A stretch of DNA of 64,000 nucleotides, from positions 248,001-312,000 of the forward strand of contig NZ_JANUGU010000004.1 of NCBI RefSeq assembly GCF_024753145.1, given 5' to 3'. The notes beneath the pieces are model-generated. The model ran no database searches and was not told where the DNA came from. It saw only the letters and a program-made list of their open reading frames with translations. This DNA is from Massilia terrae. Its GTDB lineage: Bacteria; Pseudomonadota; Gammaproteobacteria; Burkholderiales; Burkholderiaceae_D. Position numbers and translations under genes: made by a program. Of the stretch, positions 24,243 to 33,897 are shown piece after piece (position 1 is the stretch's first letter; every line of letters begins with the position of its first letter).

Positions 24243-25601
24243 ATGAAAAACGCGTTCGTCATCACCCTTCTCGCATGCCTCGCCGTGTTCGCCGTCGCCG
24301 GACAAAACCTCCCGCAACGGCGCGCCGAATCCCAACGCGCCGACTTCGCGACCGAGCAGCGCCCGATCGGCGCGTTCTCCGCGATCGAACTGGATGGCCC
24401 GTTCGACGCAGTGGTGCACGCCCAGGCCGCCAACAACGCCGTCGAGCTGTCGGGCCAGCGCCGCGAACTGGACGACATCGAAACCTTCGTGCGCGGCGAC
24501 ACCCTGGTGGTGCGCTCCAAGCCGCGCGTGGGCTTCTACTTCAGTTTCGGGCGTAGCCATCGTGAACCAACGCGGGTGACCATTTCGGCGCCCATGCTCA
24601 AGAGCCTGGACAACTCCGGCAGCGGCGACGTGACGGTCGACCAGCTCGGCGGCGACAAAGTCACGCTCACGGTCAACGGTCCCGGCGACCTGCACGCGTC
24701 GGGCGCAGTGCGCGACCTGAGCGTCAGCATCAGCGGCAGCGGCGACGCCGACCTGCGCCACCTGTCCAGCACCAAGCTCGAACTGAACATGTCCGGCCCC
24801 GGCGACGTGCTGGTGTCCGACGTGTCAGGCGAGATGTCGGCCAATGTCAGCGGCTCCGGCGACCTCGCCGCCGAGAACCTGAACGTGGGCCGCCTGGTCG
24901 CGCAGCTGAGCGGCCCGGGCAGCGTGGCCTTGTCCGGCACTGCGCACGAATTGAGCGGAGAGGTGTCCGGCTCGGGCGACCTGGACGCGTGCAAGCTGTC
25001 GGTGGAGGCGGTGCGCGCGCGGATGGACGGCCCTGGTTCCGCCTGCGTGGCGGGCGCCATCAGCCAGTTCGACGCCGAGGTGAATGGCTCGGGCGACCTG
25101 TCCGCCAGCGGCCTGCAGGCGCAGAGCGCGCGGCTGCGCATGAGCGGTCCGGGCGGCGTCAAGCTGCAGGGCGAAGTCGGCGAACTGAATGCCGAAGTGA
25201 CCGGCTCCGGCGACCTGCATGCGAAATCGCTGAAAGTGAAGACCGCCGTGATCCGCAGCCACGGCCCTGGCGGCACGGAGCTGTCGACCGTGTCCGACAC
25301 GCTCGACGCCGAACTGCACAGCAGCGGCGGACTGCAGGCAGCCCTGGCCGGCAAACGCCTGCTGCTGCAGATGGATGGGCCAGCCGATGCCGCCATCAGC
25401 GGCACGGCGGACCTGGTGCGCGCGCAGCTGTCCGGCTCCGGCAGCCTGGACGCACGCAAGCTGGTGGCCGGCCGCGCCGACGTCCACGTCGATGGACCGG
25501 GCAGCGCCGAAGTCTACGTGCTGCCGGAAGGCGCCGCGCGCGGCGCCCACGCCTCGCTGCTGACGGTGGAGCGCAACCGCACGCGCCAGGTGACAGAGTA
25601 A
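24243..25601 (+). CDS. Exported DUF2807-like beta-solenoid protein with eight 39-residue repeats
   Basis: 452 residues; signal peptide KNAFVITLLACLAVFAVAG. Residues about 35-115 resemble the GIN/DUF2807 putative adhesin head (RPIGAFSAIELDGPFDAVV). From about residue 122 to the end the protein is built from 39-residue units. Each has one SGSGD turn and, 20-21 residues later, one [SD]GPG turn; six consecutive units have identical 39-residue spacing, one has 38, and the last is partial. This predicts a regular right-handed beta-solenoid facing the periplasm or outside. No membrane anchor is visible. Function unknown; adhesin-like or envelope structural. Confidence 0.7.
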   Translation: MKNAFVITLLACLAVFAVAGQNLPQRRAESQRADFATEQRPIGAFSAIELDGPFDAVVHAQAANNAVELSGQRRELDDIETFVRGDTLVVRSKPRVGFYFSFGRSHREPTRVTISAPMLKSLDNSGSGDVTVDQLGGDKVTLTVNGPGDLHASGAVRDLSVSISGSGDADLRHLSSTKLELNMSGPGDVLVSDVSGEMSANVSGSGDLAAENLNVGRLVAQLSGPGSVALSGTAHELSGEVSGSGDLDACKLSVEAVRARMDGPGSACVAGAISQFDAEVNGSGDLSASGLQAQSARLRMSGPGGVKLQGEVGELNAEVTGSGDLHAKSLKVKTAVIRSHGPGGTELSTVSDTLDAELHSSGGLQAALAGKRLLLQMDGPADAAISGTADLVRAQLSGSGSLDARKLVAGRADVHVDGPGSAEVYVLPEGAARGAHASLLTVERNRTRQVTE

Positions 25602-25682
25602 GCATCCATTTGTCCTTGTGCTAATGTAGCGCGGCAGCACGACTGCCGCGTTTGACATTAGAAGACCCGACCAAGGACGCCC

Positions 25683-27641
25683 ATGAAGTCAACCATCGCC
25701 CGCCTCGCGCCGCTCGCCGGCGCGCTGCTCGTCGCCGTCCTCGCACACGCGCAGGACGGCAAGCCGCAATACCCCGCCCTGCCTTCCGAAACCCCGGCCG
25801 ACTTCAATGCGCCGACGGCCGGCTTCAACTACGTCAAGCGCAGCGTGATGATCCCGATGCGCGACGGCGTGAAGCTCAACACCGTCATCATCACGCCGAA
25901 GGGCGCGAAGAACGCGCCGATCCTGCTCACCCGCACGCCGTACAGCGCATCCGACCTGACCGGCCACGCCGAAAGCAGCGATATGGCCTCGATCCTGCAA
26001 GGCTACGACAACGCGACCGACGTGATCGTCGACGGCGGCTACATCCGGGTGGTGCAGGACGTGCGCGGCAAATACGGCTCCGAGGGCGACTACGTGACGA
26101 ACCGTCCGCTGAGCGGGCCGTTGAACCCCACGCCGGTCGACCATTCGACCGACACCTGGGACAGCATCGACTGGCTGGTGAAGAACCTGCCGGAGTCGAA
26201 CGGCAAGGTCGGCATCATCGGCATCTCCTACGACGGCTTCCTGCCGCTGATGGCGCTGGTGAATCCGCACCCGGCGCTGAAGGTGTCGGTGCCGATGAAC
26301 CCGATGGTAGATGGCTGGCGCGGCGACGACTGGTTCCACAACGGCGCATTCAGGCAGATCAACCTCTCCTACATCATGGAGCAGGTGGTCACGCGGCGGA
26401 ATGAAGCTAAATGGTTTACATCGAATTACGACGACTACGACATGTATATGCGCGCCGGTTCCGCCGGTGCACTGGCGCATGCGCGCGGCGTCGAGCAGAG
26501 CGGCTTCTGGCGCAAGGTGCTGGCGCATCCGGCCTACGACAGCTTCTGGCAGCAGCAGGCGATGGACAAGATCCTCGCGAAACAGCCGGTGACGGTACCG
26601 ACGCTGCTGGTGCATAGCCTGTGGGACGCCGAGGACATCTACGGCGCAATCGCGGTCTACAAGGCGATCAAGCCGAACGACCGTGACAACAAGGTGCACC
26701 TGGTGCTGGGGCCGTGGCAGCACGGCGGCGGCATCGAGGACGGCAGCAACCTCGGCGCGATCAAGTTCGGCAGCGACACCGCCCTGCACTTCCGGCAGGA
26801 GATCCTGTGGCCCTTCCTGGACCGCTACCTGAAGGACGACAACGCCGCGCCGCAGATCGCCAATGTGTCGGCATTCGAAACCGGCACCAACAAATGGCGC
26901 CACCTGAACGCCTGGCCAGCCGGCTGCAACAGCGGCTGCGCGATCAGGCCGATGCAGCTGCACCTGTCCGCCGGGGACAAGGCGGTGCTGGGCGGGACCG
27001 CGGCGGACCACGGCTTCGCCGAGTACATTTCCGATCCTTCGAAGCCGGTGCCGTTCCGCCAGCGGCCGATCCCGCCATATGGCTACGACGAGAGCAAGGG
27101 CCAGACCTGGCCGCGCTGGCTGGTCGACGACCAGCGCGAGGCATCCGGCCGCACCGACGTGCTGACCTTCACGTCCGACGTGCTCACCGCGCCGGTAAAG
27201 ATCAGCGGCGAGCCGGTCGCCAACCTGGTCGCATCGACCAGCGGCACCGATTCGGACTGGGTGGTGAAAGTGATCGACGTGTATCCGGACCAGGTGGCGA
27301 GCCAGCCGGCGATGGGCGGCTACCAGCTGATGGTCTCGGGCGACATCTTCCGCGGGCGCTATCGCGAGAGCTTTGCGGAGCCGCACCCGATCACGCCGAA
27401 CAAACCGCTGACCTACCGCTTCGGCCTGCCGACCGCGAACCACGTCTTCCTGCCCGGTCACCGCATCATGGTGCAGGTGCAGTCAAGCTGGTTCCCGCTG
27501 TACGACCGCAATCCGCAGACCTACGTCGAGAACATCTTCTGGGCCAAGCCGGGCGATTACAAAAAAGCGACGCAGCGGGTGTACCACAGCAGTTTTGTCG
27601 AGCTGCCAGTGGTGGAAGCCGCGAGCCCGGTATCTCAATGA
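25683..27641 (+). CDS. CocE/NonD family hydrolase (alpha-amino-acid ester hydrolase/X-Pro peptidase S15 type), exported
   Basis: 652 residues with signal peptide (LAPLAGALLVAVLAHA). Serine nucleophile in IGISYDGFLPL (GxSYxG), acid in LLVHSLWDAEDIYG and His in LGPWQHGGG. The C-terminal jelly-roll domain (FTSDVLTAPVKISGEP to LPGHRIMVQVQSSWFP) is typical of CocE-like enzymes. Members hydrolyse beta-lactam antibiotics, cephalosporin side chains or N-terminal dipeptides; this one resembles alpha-amino acid ester hydrolases. Monocistronic: a REP unit follows at once. Confidence 0.9.
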   Translation: MKSTIARLAPLAGALLVAVLAHAQDGKPQYPALPSETPADFNAPTAGFNYVKRSVMIPMRDGVKLNTVIITPKGAKNAPILLTRTPYSASDLTGHAESSDMASILQGYDNATDVIVDGGYIRVVQDVRGKYGSEGDYVTNRPLSGPLNPTPVDHSTDTWDSIDWLVKNLPESNGKVGIIGISYDGFLPLMALVNPHPALKVSVPMNPMVDGWRGDDWFHNGAFRQINLSYIMEQVVTRRNEAKWFTSNYDDYDMYMRAGSAGALAHARGVEQSGFWRKVLAHPAYDSFWQQQAMDKILAKQPVTVPTLLVHSLWDAEDIYGAIAVYKAIKPNDRDNKVHLVLGPWQHGGGIEDGSNLGAIKFGSDTALHFRQEILWPFLDRYLKDDNAAPQIANVSAFETGTNKWRHLNAWPAGCNSGCAIRPMQLHLSAGDKAVLGGTAADHGFAEYISDPSKPVPFRQRPIPPYGYDESKGQTWPRWLVDDQREASGRTDVLTFTSDVLTAPVKISGEPVANLVASTSGTDSDWVVKVIDVYPDQVASQPAMGGYQLMVSGDIFRGRYRESFAEPHPITPNKPLTYRFGLPTANHVFLPGHRIMVQVQSSWFPLYDRNPQTYVENIFWAKPGDYKKATQRVYHSSFVELPVVEAASPVSQ

Positions 27642-27642
27642 A

Positions 27643-27674
27643 CCCGTCATTCCCGCGAAAGCGGGAATCCCATT
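27643..27674. repeat. REP-like single hairpin unit
   Basis: CCCGTCATTCCCGCG/CGCGGGAATCCCATT, 2 bp behind the CocE-like stop. Confidence 0.8.
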
Positions 27675-27710
27675 TTTTGAGCATACCGGCGCCATTTTCA
27701 ATACCGAAGC

Positions 27711-27840
27711 AATACCAGTATATTATCCATACAGATCAATAACTTAGCTTTATAACCTGCGGCTATTGCGGCATTCCCTGCACAAAAATATGAATACCAG
27801 TTAAATACCTGTTGACAAGCCGGTATGCCCTCCCTATAGT
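27711..27840 (+). promoter_or_regulatory. Promoter and candidate GntR operators of the amino-sugar operon
   Basis: -35 TTGACA (27812-27817), 17-bp spacer, -10 TATAGT (27835-27840): near-consensus sigma-70. AATACCAGT occurs at 27711-27719 and 27793-27801, and AATACCTGT at 27804-27812. ATACC at 27805-27809 faces GGTAT at 27822-27826 across the -35 box. TGGTAT/ATACC-type half-sites suit a HutC-type GntR regulator such as the one at 33898; a repressor here would block RNA polymerase. Confidence 0.65.
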
Positions 27841-27870
27841 GCCCTCACCTCCCCGGCACTCGTAATTCTC

Positions 27871-28749
27871 ATGATCGAATTCCTCCTTGGCGTCGATGGC
27901 GGCGGCACCGGCACGCGGGTGCGGCTGGCGCGCGTCGGCGGCACTGAACTTGCGCAGGCGGCCAGCGGTCCGTCCGGCCTTTCGCTCGGCATCGACAAAG
28001 CCTGGGCCGCGGTCAACGACGCGGCTGCCAAAGCCTTCGCGGCCATCGGCATCGATGCGATCCCGTTCGCGCGCACCGCCGTCGGCCTCGGCATGGCCGG
28101 CGTCCACAACAAGGAATGGGCCGCGCAATTCGAGGCCGCCAATCCCGGTTATGCAGCGCTCGCGCTGAACAACGATGGCGTCACCACGCTGATTGGCGCG
28201 CATGCCGGCGAACCGGGCGTGATCGTGGCCATCGGCACCGGCAGCGTGGGCGAATCGCTGCTCGCGGACGGCAGCACGCGCGAAGTGAGCGGCTGGGGCT
28301 TCCCGGCCGGCGACGAGGCCAGCGGCGCCTGGATGGGGCTGCGCGCCGTGGGCCACATCGAGCAGGTGCTCGACGGCCGCAAGCCGCGCAGCGCCTTCGC
28401 CGATGCGGTGATCGACGCCTGTGGCGGCAACCGCGATGCGGTGCAGTCCTGGCTCGGCAAGGCCACGCAGACCACCTACGCGGGCCTGGCACGCATCGTG
28501 ATCGCGCATGGCGAATCCGACCCGGTCGCGCGCACCATCCTTGAAGACGCGGGCCGCGAAGTCGCCGTCATGGCGGCCGCGCTCGATCCATCGGGCGCGC
28601 TGCCGGTCGCACTGTGCGGCGGCCTGGGCGAACCGCTGCGCCGCCACCTGCCGCAAGAACTGCTGGCGCGCGTGACCGCGCCGCGCGGCGACTCGGCGCA
28701 GGGCGCGCTGCGCCTCATCGAACAGCATCTGAAGAAGGCATTCCAATGA
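27871..28749 (+). CDS. N-acetylglucosamine kinase (BadF/BadG/BcrA/BcrD ATPase family)
   Basis: 292 residues. Phosphate-1 motif LLGVDGGGTGTRVRL, phosphate-2 region VIVAIGTGSVGES, and GWGFPAGDEASGAWMG typical of GlcNAc kinases of this family. Converts GlcNAc to GlcNAc-6-phosphate, feeding NagA encoded next (stop and start overlap as ATGA). No clear Shine-Dalgarno before the ATG; the leader is only about 24 nt. First gene of the operon driven by the promoter at 27812-27840. Confidence 0.9.
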   Translation: MIEFLLGVDGGGTGTRVRLARVGGTELAQAASGPSGLSLGIDKAWAAVNDAAAKAFAAIGIDAIPFARTAVGLGMAGVHNKEWAAQFEAANPGYAALALNNDGVTTLIGAHAGEPGVIVAIGTGSVGESLLADGSTREVSGWGFPAGDEASGAWMGLRAVGHIEQVLDGRKPRSAFADAVIDACGGNRDAVQSWLGKATQTTYAGLARIVIAHGESDPVARTILEDAGREVAVMAAALDPSGALPVALCGGLGEPLRRHLPQELLARVTAPRGDSAQGALRLIEQHLKKAFQ

Positions 28750-29846
28750 AGGGCAATATCCTCACCCCGAACGGCTGGGTGGTCGGCGACATCGAATTCG
28801 GTGCGCGCATCCTGTCGATCGAAGGCGAAGCCATCAACCCGGACGCGAACCGCGAAGACTACATCCTTCCCGGTTTCATCGACCTGCACGTGCACGGCGG
28901 CGCCGGGCGCGACATGATGGAAGGAGGCGACGCCGCCCACGTGATCGCCGCGCTGCATGCAAAGCACGGCACCACCAGCCTGCTCGCGACGACGATGACC
29001 GCGCCGGTCGAGGACATCGACAAGGCGCTGGCGGCGATCGGCGCGGCCTGCCGCGAACGCGGCAAGCAGGAGGCGCGCATCCTCGGCGTGCACCTCGAAG
29101 GTCCGTACATCAATCCCGGCAAGCTGGGCGCGCAGCCTCCGTATGCGCGCGAAGCCACGCTCGCTGAAGTCGAGCGCTTCGGCACGCTGGCGCCGATGAA
29201 ACTGATCACCGTGGCGCCCGAGATGGATGGCCACCTGGAGCTGGTGCGCCAGCTCGCCGATGCCGGCATCCGCGTGCAGATCGGCCATACCACCGGCTCG
29301 TACGAAGACGGCGTCAAGGCGCTGGAACACGGCGCGGCCGGCTTCACCCACCTGTTCAACGCGATGCCGGGCCTGCACCACCGCGATCCCGGCATGGTCG
29401 GCGCGGCCCTGGCACATGCCCAGTACGCCGAGATCATCCCCGACCTGCTGCACGTGCATCCGGGCGCGATCAAGGTCGCGCTGCGCTCGATCCCGCACCT
29501 GTATTGCGTGACCGACTCCACCGCCGCCGCCGGCATGCCGGATGGCGAGTACATGCTGGGCCGCCAGGTGGTTCACAAGTGCATGGGCGGCGTGCGCCTG
29601 GCCGATGGCACGCTGGCCGGCAGCACGCTGACCATGGACCAGGCGCTGCGCAACCTGGTGAAGATCGGCCTGCCGCTGGACGAAGCTTCGCGGCGCGTCT
29701 CGACCAATGCCGCCGACTACCTCGGCGAAACCCAGCGCGGCCGCCTGGCGCCGGGCTGCTTTGCCGACATCGTGGTCCTCGACCGCGACCTGAATATCAA
29801 AACCGTTTATATCGAAGGAGAAGTGTGTGACCTCGCTGATGCTTGA
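28746..29846 (+). CDS. nagA: N-acetylglucosamine-6-phosphate deacetylase
   Basis: 366 residues from ATG 28746, overlapping the kinase stop by 4 nt. Amidohydrolase motifs: GFIDLHVHGG (HxH), LGVHLEGPYINPGKLGAQ (Glu ligand), IGHTTGSY, FTHLFNAMPGLHHRDPG and TDSTAAAGMPDGEY (catalytic Asp). Removes acetate from GlcNAc-6-P to give glucosamine-6-P. The 3' end overlaps the next gene by 20 nt. Confidence 0.95.
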   Translation: MKGNILTPNGWVVGDIEFGARILSIEGEAINPDANREDYILPGFIDLHVHGGAGRDMMEGGDAAHVIAALHAKHGTTSLLATTMTAPVEDIDKALAAIGAACRERGKQEARILGVHLEGPYINPGKLGAQPPYAREATLAEVERFGTLAPMKLITVAPEMDGHLELVRQLADAGIRVQIGHTTGSYEDGVKALEHGAAGFTHLFNAMPGLHHRDPGMVGAALAHAQYAEIIPDLLHVHPGAIKVALRSIPHLYCVTDSTAAAGMPDGEYMLGRQVVHKCMGGVRLADGTLAGSTLTMDQALRNLVKIGLPLDEASRRVSTNAADYLGETQRGRLAPGCFADIVVLDRDLNIKTVYIEGEVCDLADA

Positions 29847-30849
29847 AGAAGCCGTTTCCGCAGCCGACTGCGTCGCCCTGCAATTGGCGCATGACGCCGA
29901 CCGCTACGCGGAGCTGGGCAAGAAGCTCAGGTCCACCAACTTCCACAGCGCGGTCACCGTGGCGCGCGGCAGTTCGGACCATGCCTCGGCCTACCTGGCC
30001 TACCTGATCATGTCGCGCATGGGCCGACTGGTGACCTCGCTGCCGATGTCGCTGATCACGCTGTACAAGTCGCCGCTGGTGACGCGCGACACGCTCGCGG
30101 TGGCGATCTCGCAGTCGGGCCAGAGCCCGGACGTGGTCGAGCCGATCCGCTACTTCCGCGGCGGCGGCGCCACCACCGTCGCACTGGTCAACGACGATAC
30201 GTCGCCGCTGGCCGAGGCTGCCGAGTGGACCATGCCGCTCCACGCCGGCAAGGAGAAGAGCGTGGCCGCGACCAAGAGCTTCATCACCAGCCTGGCCGCC
30301 GGCGCGCGCCTCGTGGCGGAGTGGCAGAACGATCCCGAACTGAAGGAAGGCATCGCGGCGCTGCCGGAGGTGCTGGCGCAGGCCGCGCAGGCCGACTGGT
30401 CCGCCGCGCTGGAAGTCTTGACCCCGGCCGAGAACCTGATGGTGGTCGGCCGCGGCATCAGCTTCCCCATCGCGCTCGAATCCGCGCTCAAGTTCAAGGA
30501 AACCTCGGCGCTGCAAGCCGAAGCCTTCTCCGGCGCCGAGATCAAGCACGGCCCGATGGCGCTGATCGACGAAGGCTACCCGCTGCTGATCTACGCGACG
30601 CGCGGCCCGGCGCAGGCAGGGCTGGTGCAGCTCGCGACCGAGATGCGCGGCCGCGGCGCGCGCGTGCTGCTGGCGGCGCCGTCCGACATCGCCGAGCGCG
30701 ACCTGACGCTGCCGGTCGCATCCACGCCGGACCTCGACCCGATCGCCGCGATCCAGTCCTTCTACGTGATGGCGGCGCACCTGTCCAAGGCGCGCGGCCT
30801 GGATCCGGACCGTCCGCGCCACCTGTCCAAAGTCACCAAGACCAGCTAA
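29827..30849 (+). CDS. SIS-domain glucosamine-6-phosphate deaminase (NagB-II type)
   Basis: 340 residues from a GTG at 29827 with AGGAG 6 nt upstream; an ATG at 29839 is too far from this site. Two SIS domains: VARGSSDHAS and AISQSGQSPDVVEPIR in the first, VVGRGISFPIALESALKFKETS and EIKHGPMALID in the second. No glutaminase domain, so it is the deaminase NagB-II rather than GlmS. It gives fructose-6-P plus ammonia, completing entry into glycolysis. Translationally coupled to nagA. Confidence 0.9.
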   Translation: MTSLMLEEAVSAADCVALQLAHDADRYAELGKKLRSTNFHSAVTVARGSSDHASAYLAYLIMSRMGRLVTSLPMSLITLYKSPLVTRDTLAVAISQSGQSPDVVEPIRYFRGGGATTVALVNDDTSPLAEAAEWTMPLHAGKEKSVAATKSFITSLAAGARLVAEWQNDPELKEGIAALPEVLAQAAQADWSAALEVLTPAENLMVVGRGISFPIALESALKFKETSALQAEAFSGAEIKHGPMALIDEGYPLLIYATRGPAQAGLVQLATEMRGRGARVLLAAPSDIAERDLTLPVASTPDLDPIAAIQSFYVMAAHLSKARGLDPDRPRHLSKVTKTS

Positions 30850-30852
30850 GCC

Positions 30853-32349
30853 ATGAGCGCGAACTACCACCAGCTCGCCGGCCAGCTCATCATGGTGCGC
30901 CTGTTCGGCACCGAGCTGGATGCCGACACCGCCGACTTCCTGCGCGCGAACCGGGTGCGCGGCGCCTGCCTGTTCCGGCAGAACATGGCCGACGCCAACC
31001 AGCTCAAACGCTTCACGCGCGCGCTGCGCGATGCGATGGGCGATGAAGCGCTGATCGCGCTCGACCAGGAAGGCGGCGCGGTGGTGCGCGCGACCTGGGT
31101 CCCCGCCCCGCCGTCGGCGATGTCGCTCGGCGCGTCCGGCGATCCCAAGCTGGCGCACGCGGTCGGCGCGGCGGTGGCGCGCGCGGTGCGCTCGCTCGGC
31201 TTCAACTGGAATTTCGCGCCGGTGCTGGACCTGAACAACAACCCGCTCAACCCGGTCATCGCCGAGCGCTCGTTCGGGGCCGATCCGCTCAAGACCAGCG
31301 AACTGGCGCTGGCGTGGATGGCCGGCAGCGAGTCCGAAGGCGTGGCCTGCTGCGTCAAGCACTTCCCCGGCCACGGCGACACCCACGTCGATTCTCACCG
31401 CGACCTGCCGACCGTCGACAAATCGCTGGATGAACTGGAGCGCTTCGAATTCGCGCCGTTCCGCATGGCCTCGGCCAGTGCGTCGGCGATGATGACGGCG
31501 CATATCGTTTATCCCGCCCTCGACGCCGAGCAGCCGGCCACGATGTCGCGCCCGATCCTGACCGGCATCCTGCGCGAGCGCTTCGGATTCAGGGGCGTAG
31601 TCATCACCGACGGCATGGACATGCACGCCATCGCGCAGCGCTACGAGGCCGGGCAGGCAGCGGTGAACGCGCTGGTCGCGGGCGCCGACATGGTGATGGC
31701 GATCGGCAGCCGCGAAACCCAGCAGCGCACGATCGATGCGATCGCCGATGCGATCCGCGATGGCGTGCTGCCGATGGATGAAGTCGAGGCCCGCCTCGCG
31801 CGCCTGTCCGCGCTGGCCCAGGCGCACCCGTGGGGCCAGCCCGATTACGCAGCCGAGCAGCAGGACCGTGCCTTGATGGCGCAAGCATGGCAGCGCGGCC
31901 TGACGGCGCTACGCTCGCCCGCGCGCCCGGCGCCCGGCAGCAAAGTGAGGCTGGTCGCGCGCCAGGACGTGGTCAGTGACGGCGTCTCGGAAGCCGGCGT
32001 GCCGGCCGCCGGCATCGCGGCATCGCTGGGCAAGCTGTACGACGTCGACCTCGTCACCTTCGCCGACGCCGAATGCTTCGACTGGAGCGCGCTGCCGGAC
32101 GATGGCCGCTTCACGATCCTGGCGTCGACTTCGCGCCGCCGCTACGGCCCGAACGCTCGCGCGAACTGGAAGCCCGACCTGCACCTCGCGCTGTGGAATC
32201 CCTACCAGGCGCTCGACTTCGATGCGCCCGCGCTGATGACCTACGGCTTCGCGCCGCCGGCGCTGGAGGCGGTCAACGCCTGGCTCGCCGGCGCGGCCAA
32301 TGCAGAGGGCATTTGTCCGGTTCCGGGCTTCGCCGGTAACGCAATGTAA
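30853..32349 (+). CDS. nagZ: Beta-N-acetylhexosaminidase, GH3 (NagZ-like) with C-terminal extension
   Basis: 498 residues. GH3 markers: ALDQEGGAVVR, FNWNFAPVLDLN, the NagZ-type loop KHFPGHGDTHVDSH (catalytic Asp/His dyad) and the nucleophile in VITDGMDM. No signal peptide, so it acts in the cytoplasm on muropeptide or chitin-derived GlcNAc. E. coli NagZ has about 340 residues; here about 150 more form an extra C-terminal alpha/beta domain (FTILASTSRRRYGPNARAN), as in some Gram-positive GH3 enzymes. It starts 3 bp after the deaminase stop and supplies the operon's substrate. Confidence 0.92.
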   Translation: MSANYHQLAGQLIMVRLFGTELDADTADFLRANRVRGACLFRQNMADANQLKRFTRALRDAMGDEALIALDQEGGAVVRATWVPAPPSAMSLGASGDPKLAHAVGAAVARAVRSLGFNWNFAPVLDLNNNPLNPVIAERSFGADPLKTSELALAWMAGSESEGVACCVKHFPGHGDTHVDSHRDLPTVDKSLDELERFEFAPFRMASASASAMMTAHIVYPALDAEQPATMSRPILTGILRERFGFRGVVITDGMDMHAIAQRYEAGQAAVNALVAGADMVMAIGSRETQQRTIDAIADAIRDGVLPMDEVEARLARLSALAQAHPWGQPDYAAEQQDRALMAQAWQRGLTALRSPARPAPGSKVRLVARQDVVSDGVSEAGVPAAGIAASLGKLYDVDLVTFADAECFDWSALPDDGRFTILASTSRRRYGPNARANWKPDLHLALWNPYQALDFDAPALMTYGFAPPALEAVNAWLAGAANAEGICPVPGFAGNAM

Positions 32350-32504
32350 CGACACGCCGCGCCGGCCAGGCTCTGCGGCACAATTATCCGACCCAACTGT
32401 TTGGTTTGTGGGAAAATGCGTGTTTTGTTTGAAATGGCAAGCTTGCTTTTTCCAACAGAGAACAAGTACCGCTCACCTTTTTGCTATTGATTGAAGGATT
32501 TTCC

Positions 32505-33797
32505 ATGTCCCAATTTCGTCTCGCCCGTCTTGCCCTGATGCTGGCCGCCCTCGGCGCCGCTCCGGTCCTGATGAACAATGCCGTTGCCCAAGACAAAAAC
32601 GCGAAGCCGGCAGCCGCTCCCGAGCAAAAAGGCCCGAGCGTGCGCCCGGAAGTCTTCAAACTGATCGATCCGAACGCGGTCAAGCCGCTGATGGATGCGA
32701 AGAATTACGCTGAAGTCCAGAACCGCATCACGCAAGCGCAAGCGCTCCCGAACCTGACCCCGTACGAGCAATACGCGATCACGCGCATGAAGGTGTCGGT
32801 GGCCGCCGCGACCAATAACGAAGCAGACCTGATTTCGGGGCTGAGCGCCGCGATCGACTCCGGCTTCCTCGCGCCGCAAGAAAAGGACAACTTCCTGATC
32901 TCGCTGGGCACCACCTACTACAACCAGAAGAACTGGCCGAAGGCGGTGGAAACGTTCAAGCGCTACCAGAAAGAAGGCAGCGACCCGTCGCGCGTGACCA
33001 ACTACCTGATCCGCGCCGAGTACCTGAACAACGACTTCGCGAGCGCCAAGAACGACCTGCTGCCCTACGTCGAAGGTCTGGAAAAAGCCGGCAAGCAGCC
33101 GACCGAGGAAGACCTGAAGCTGCTGGCCTCGGCCGCCAACAAGGTCAAGGACAACGCGACCTACCTGAAGTCGCTCGAGCTGCTGGCGTCCTACTACCCG
33201 ACCGACGACTACTGGACCGACGTGATCAGCCGCGGCGTGCTGAACAAGCCGGGCTACAACCCGGCCAACGACGCCAACGTGTACCGCCTGTCGTTCAACG
33301 CCGAATCGAAGATGTCGCCTGACTTCTACAACGACTTCGCCACACTGCTGCTGACCGACGGCTTCCCGACCGAAGCCAAGAAGGTGATGGACGCGGGCTT
33401 CGCCAACGGCGTGCTGACCGACGCCAAGGCGCGCCAGCTGCGCGACAAGGCGACCAAGGGCGCCGCTGACGACGCGAAGAACATCGCCACCGGCGAAGCG
33501 TCGGCTGCCAAGTCGAAGAACGGCGCCGGCCTGGTCAATATCGGCTGGGCGTACGTCACCATGGGCCAGTACGACAAGGGCATCGGCTTCATCCAGCAAG
33601 GTATCGCCAAGGGCGGCCTGAAGCAGCCGGACGAAGGCAAGCTGCGCCTCGGTATCGCGCAATTCCGCGCCGGTCACAAGGAAGACGCGATCAAGACCCT
33701 GCAGGAGATCAAGGCAGCGGGCGGCCTGGCCGACCTGGCGAAATACTGGATCCTGCTGATCAACCACCCGACCGCGGCGACCAACGCGGCCAAGTAA
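32505..33797 (+). CDS. Exported TPR-repeat protein of unknown function
   Basis: 430 residues from ATG 32505 (GAAGGA upstream). Signal peptide to about residue 33 (LARLALMLAALGAAPVLMNNAVAQ), then helical hairpins of TPR/Sel1 type (ISLGTTYYNQKNWPKAVETFKRY; LVNIGWAYVTMGQYDKGIGFIQQG; LRLGIAQFRAGHKEDAIKTL). No enzyme motif. The high Lys/Asn content and clean codon use suggest strong expression. It lies inside the amino-sugar cluster between nagZ and the GntR gene but has its own 155-bp upstream gap and terminator, so it may be an unrelated single unit. Confidence 0.75.
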   Translation: MSQFRLARLALMLAALGAAPVLMNNAVAQDKNAKPAAAPEQKGPSVRPEVFKLIDPNAVKPLMDAKNYAEVQNRITQAQALPNLTPYEQYAITRMKVSVAAATNNEADLISGLSAAIDSGFLAPQEKDNFLISLGTTYYNQKNWPKAVETFKRYQKEGSDPSRVTNYLIRAEYLNNDFASAKNDLLPYVEGLEKAGKQPTEEDLKLLASAANKVKDNATYLKSLELLASYYPTDDYWTDVISRGVLNKPGYNPANDANVYRLSFNAESKMSPDFYNDFATLLLTDGFPTEAKKVMDAGFANGVLTDAKARQLRDKATKGAADDAKNIATGEASAAKSKNGAGLVNIGWAYVTMGQYDKGIGFIQQGIAKGGLKQPDEGKLRLGIAQFRAGHKEDAIKTLQEIKAAGGLADLAKYWILLINHPTAATNAAK

Positions 33798-33817
33798 GCC
33801 GTCCGGATCGTCCCGAC

Positions 33818-33845
33818 AAGCCCGCAGCGATGCGGGCTTTTTTCT
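33818..33845 (+). terminator. Rho-independent terminator of the TPR-protein gene
   Basis: Stem AAGCCCGCA/TGCGGGCTT (loop GCGA) followed by a T-run, 20 bp after the stop. Confidence 0.85.
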
Positions 33846-33897
33846 TTGCCTGTTTTGGTATGATCGGCTGTCGCCAACCGCTTCCCATTTCGCCTTG

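Noticed and set aside
29797..31884. 695-codon minus-strand ORF
   Set aside because: Antisense to the SIS deaminase and nagZ; no family resemblance.
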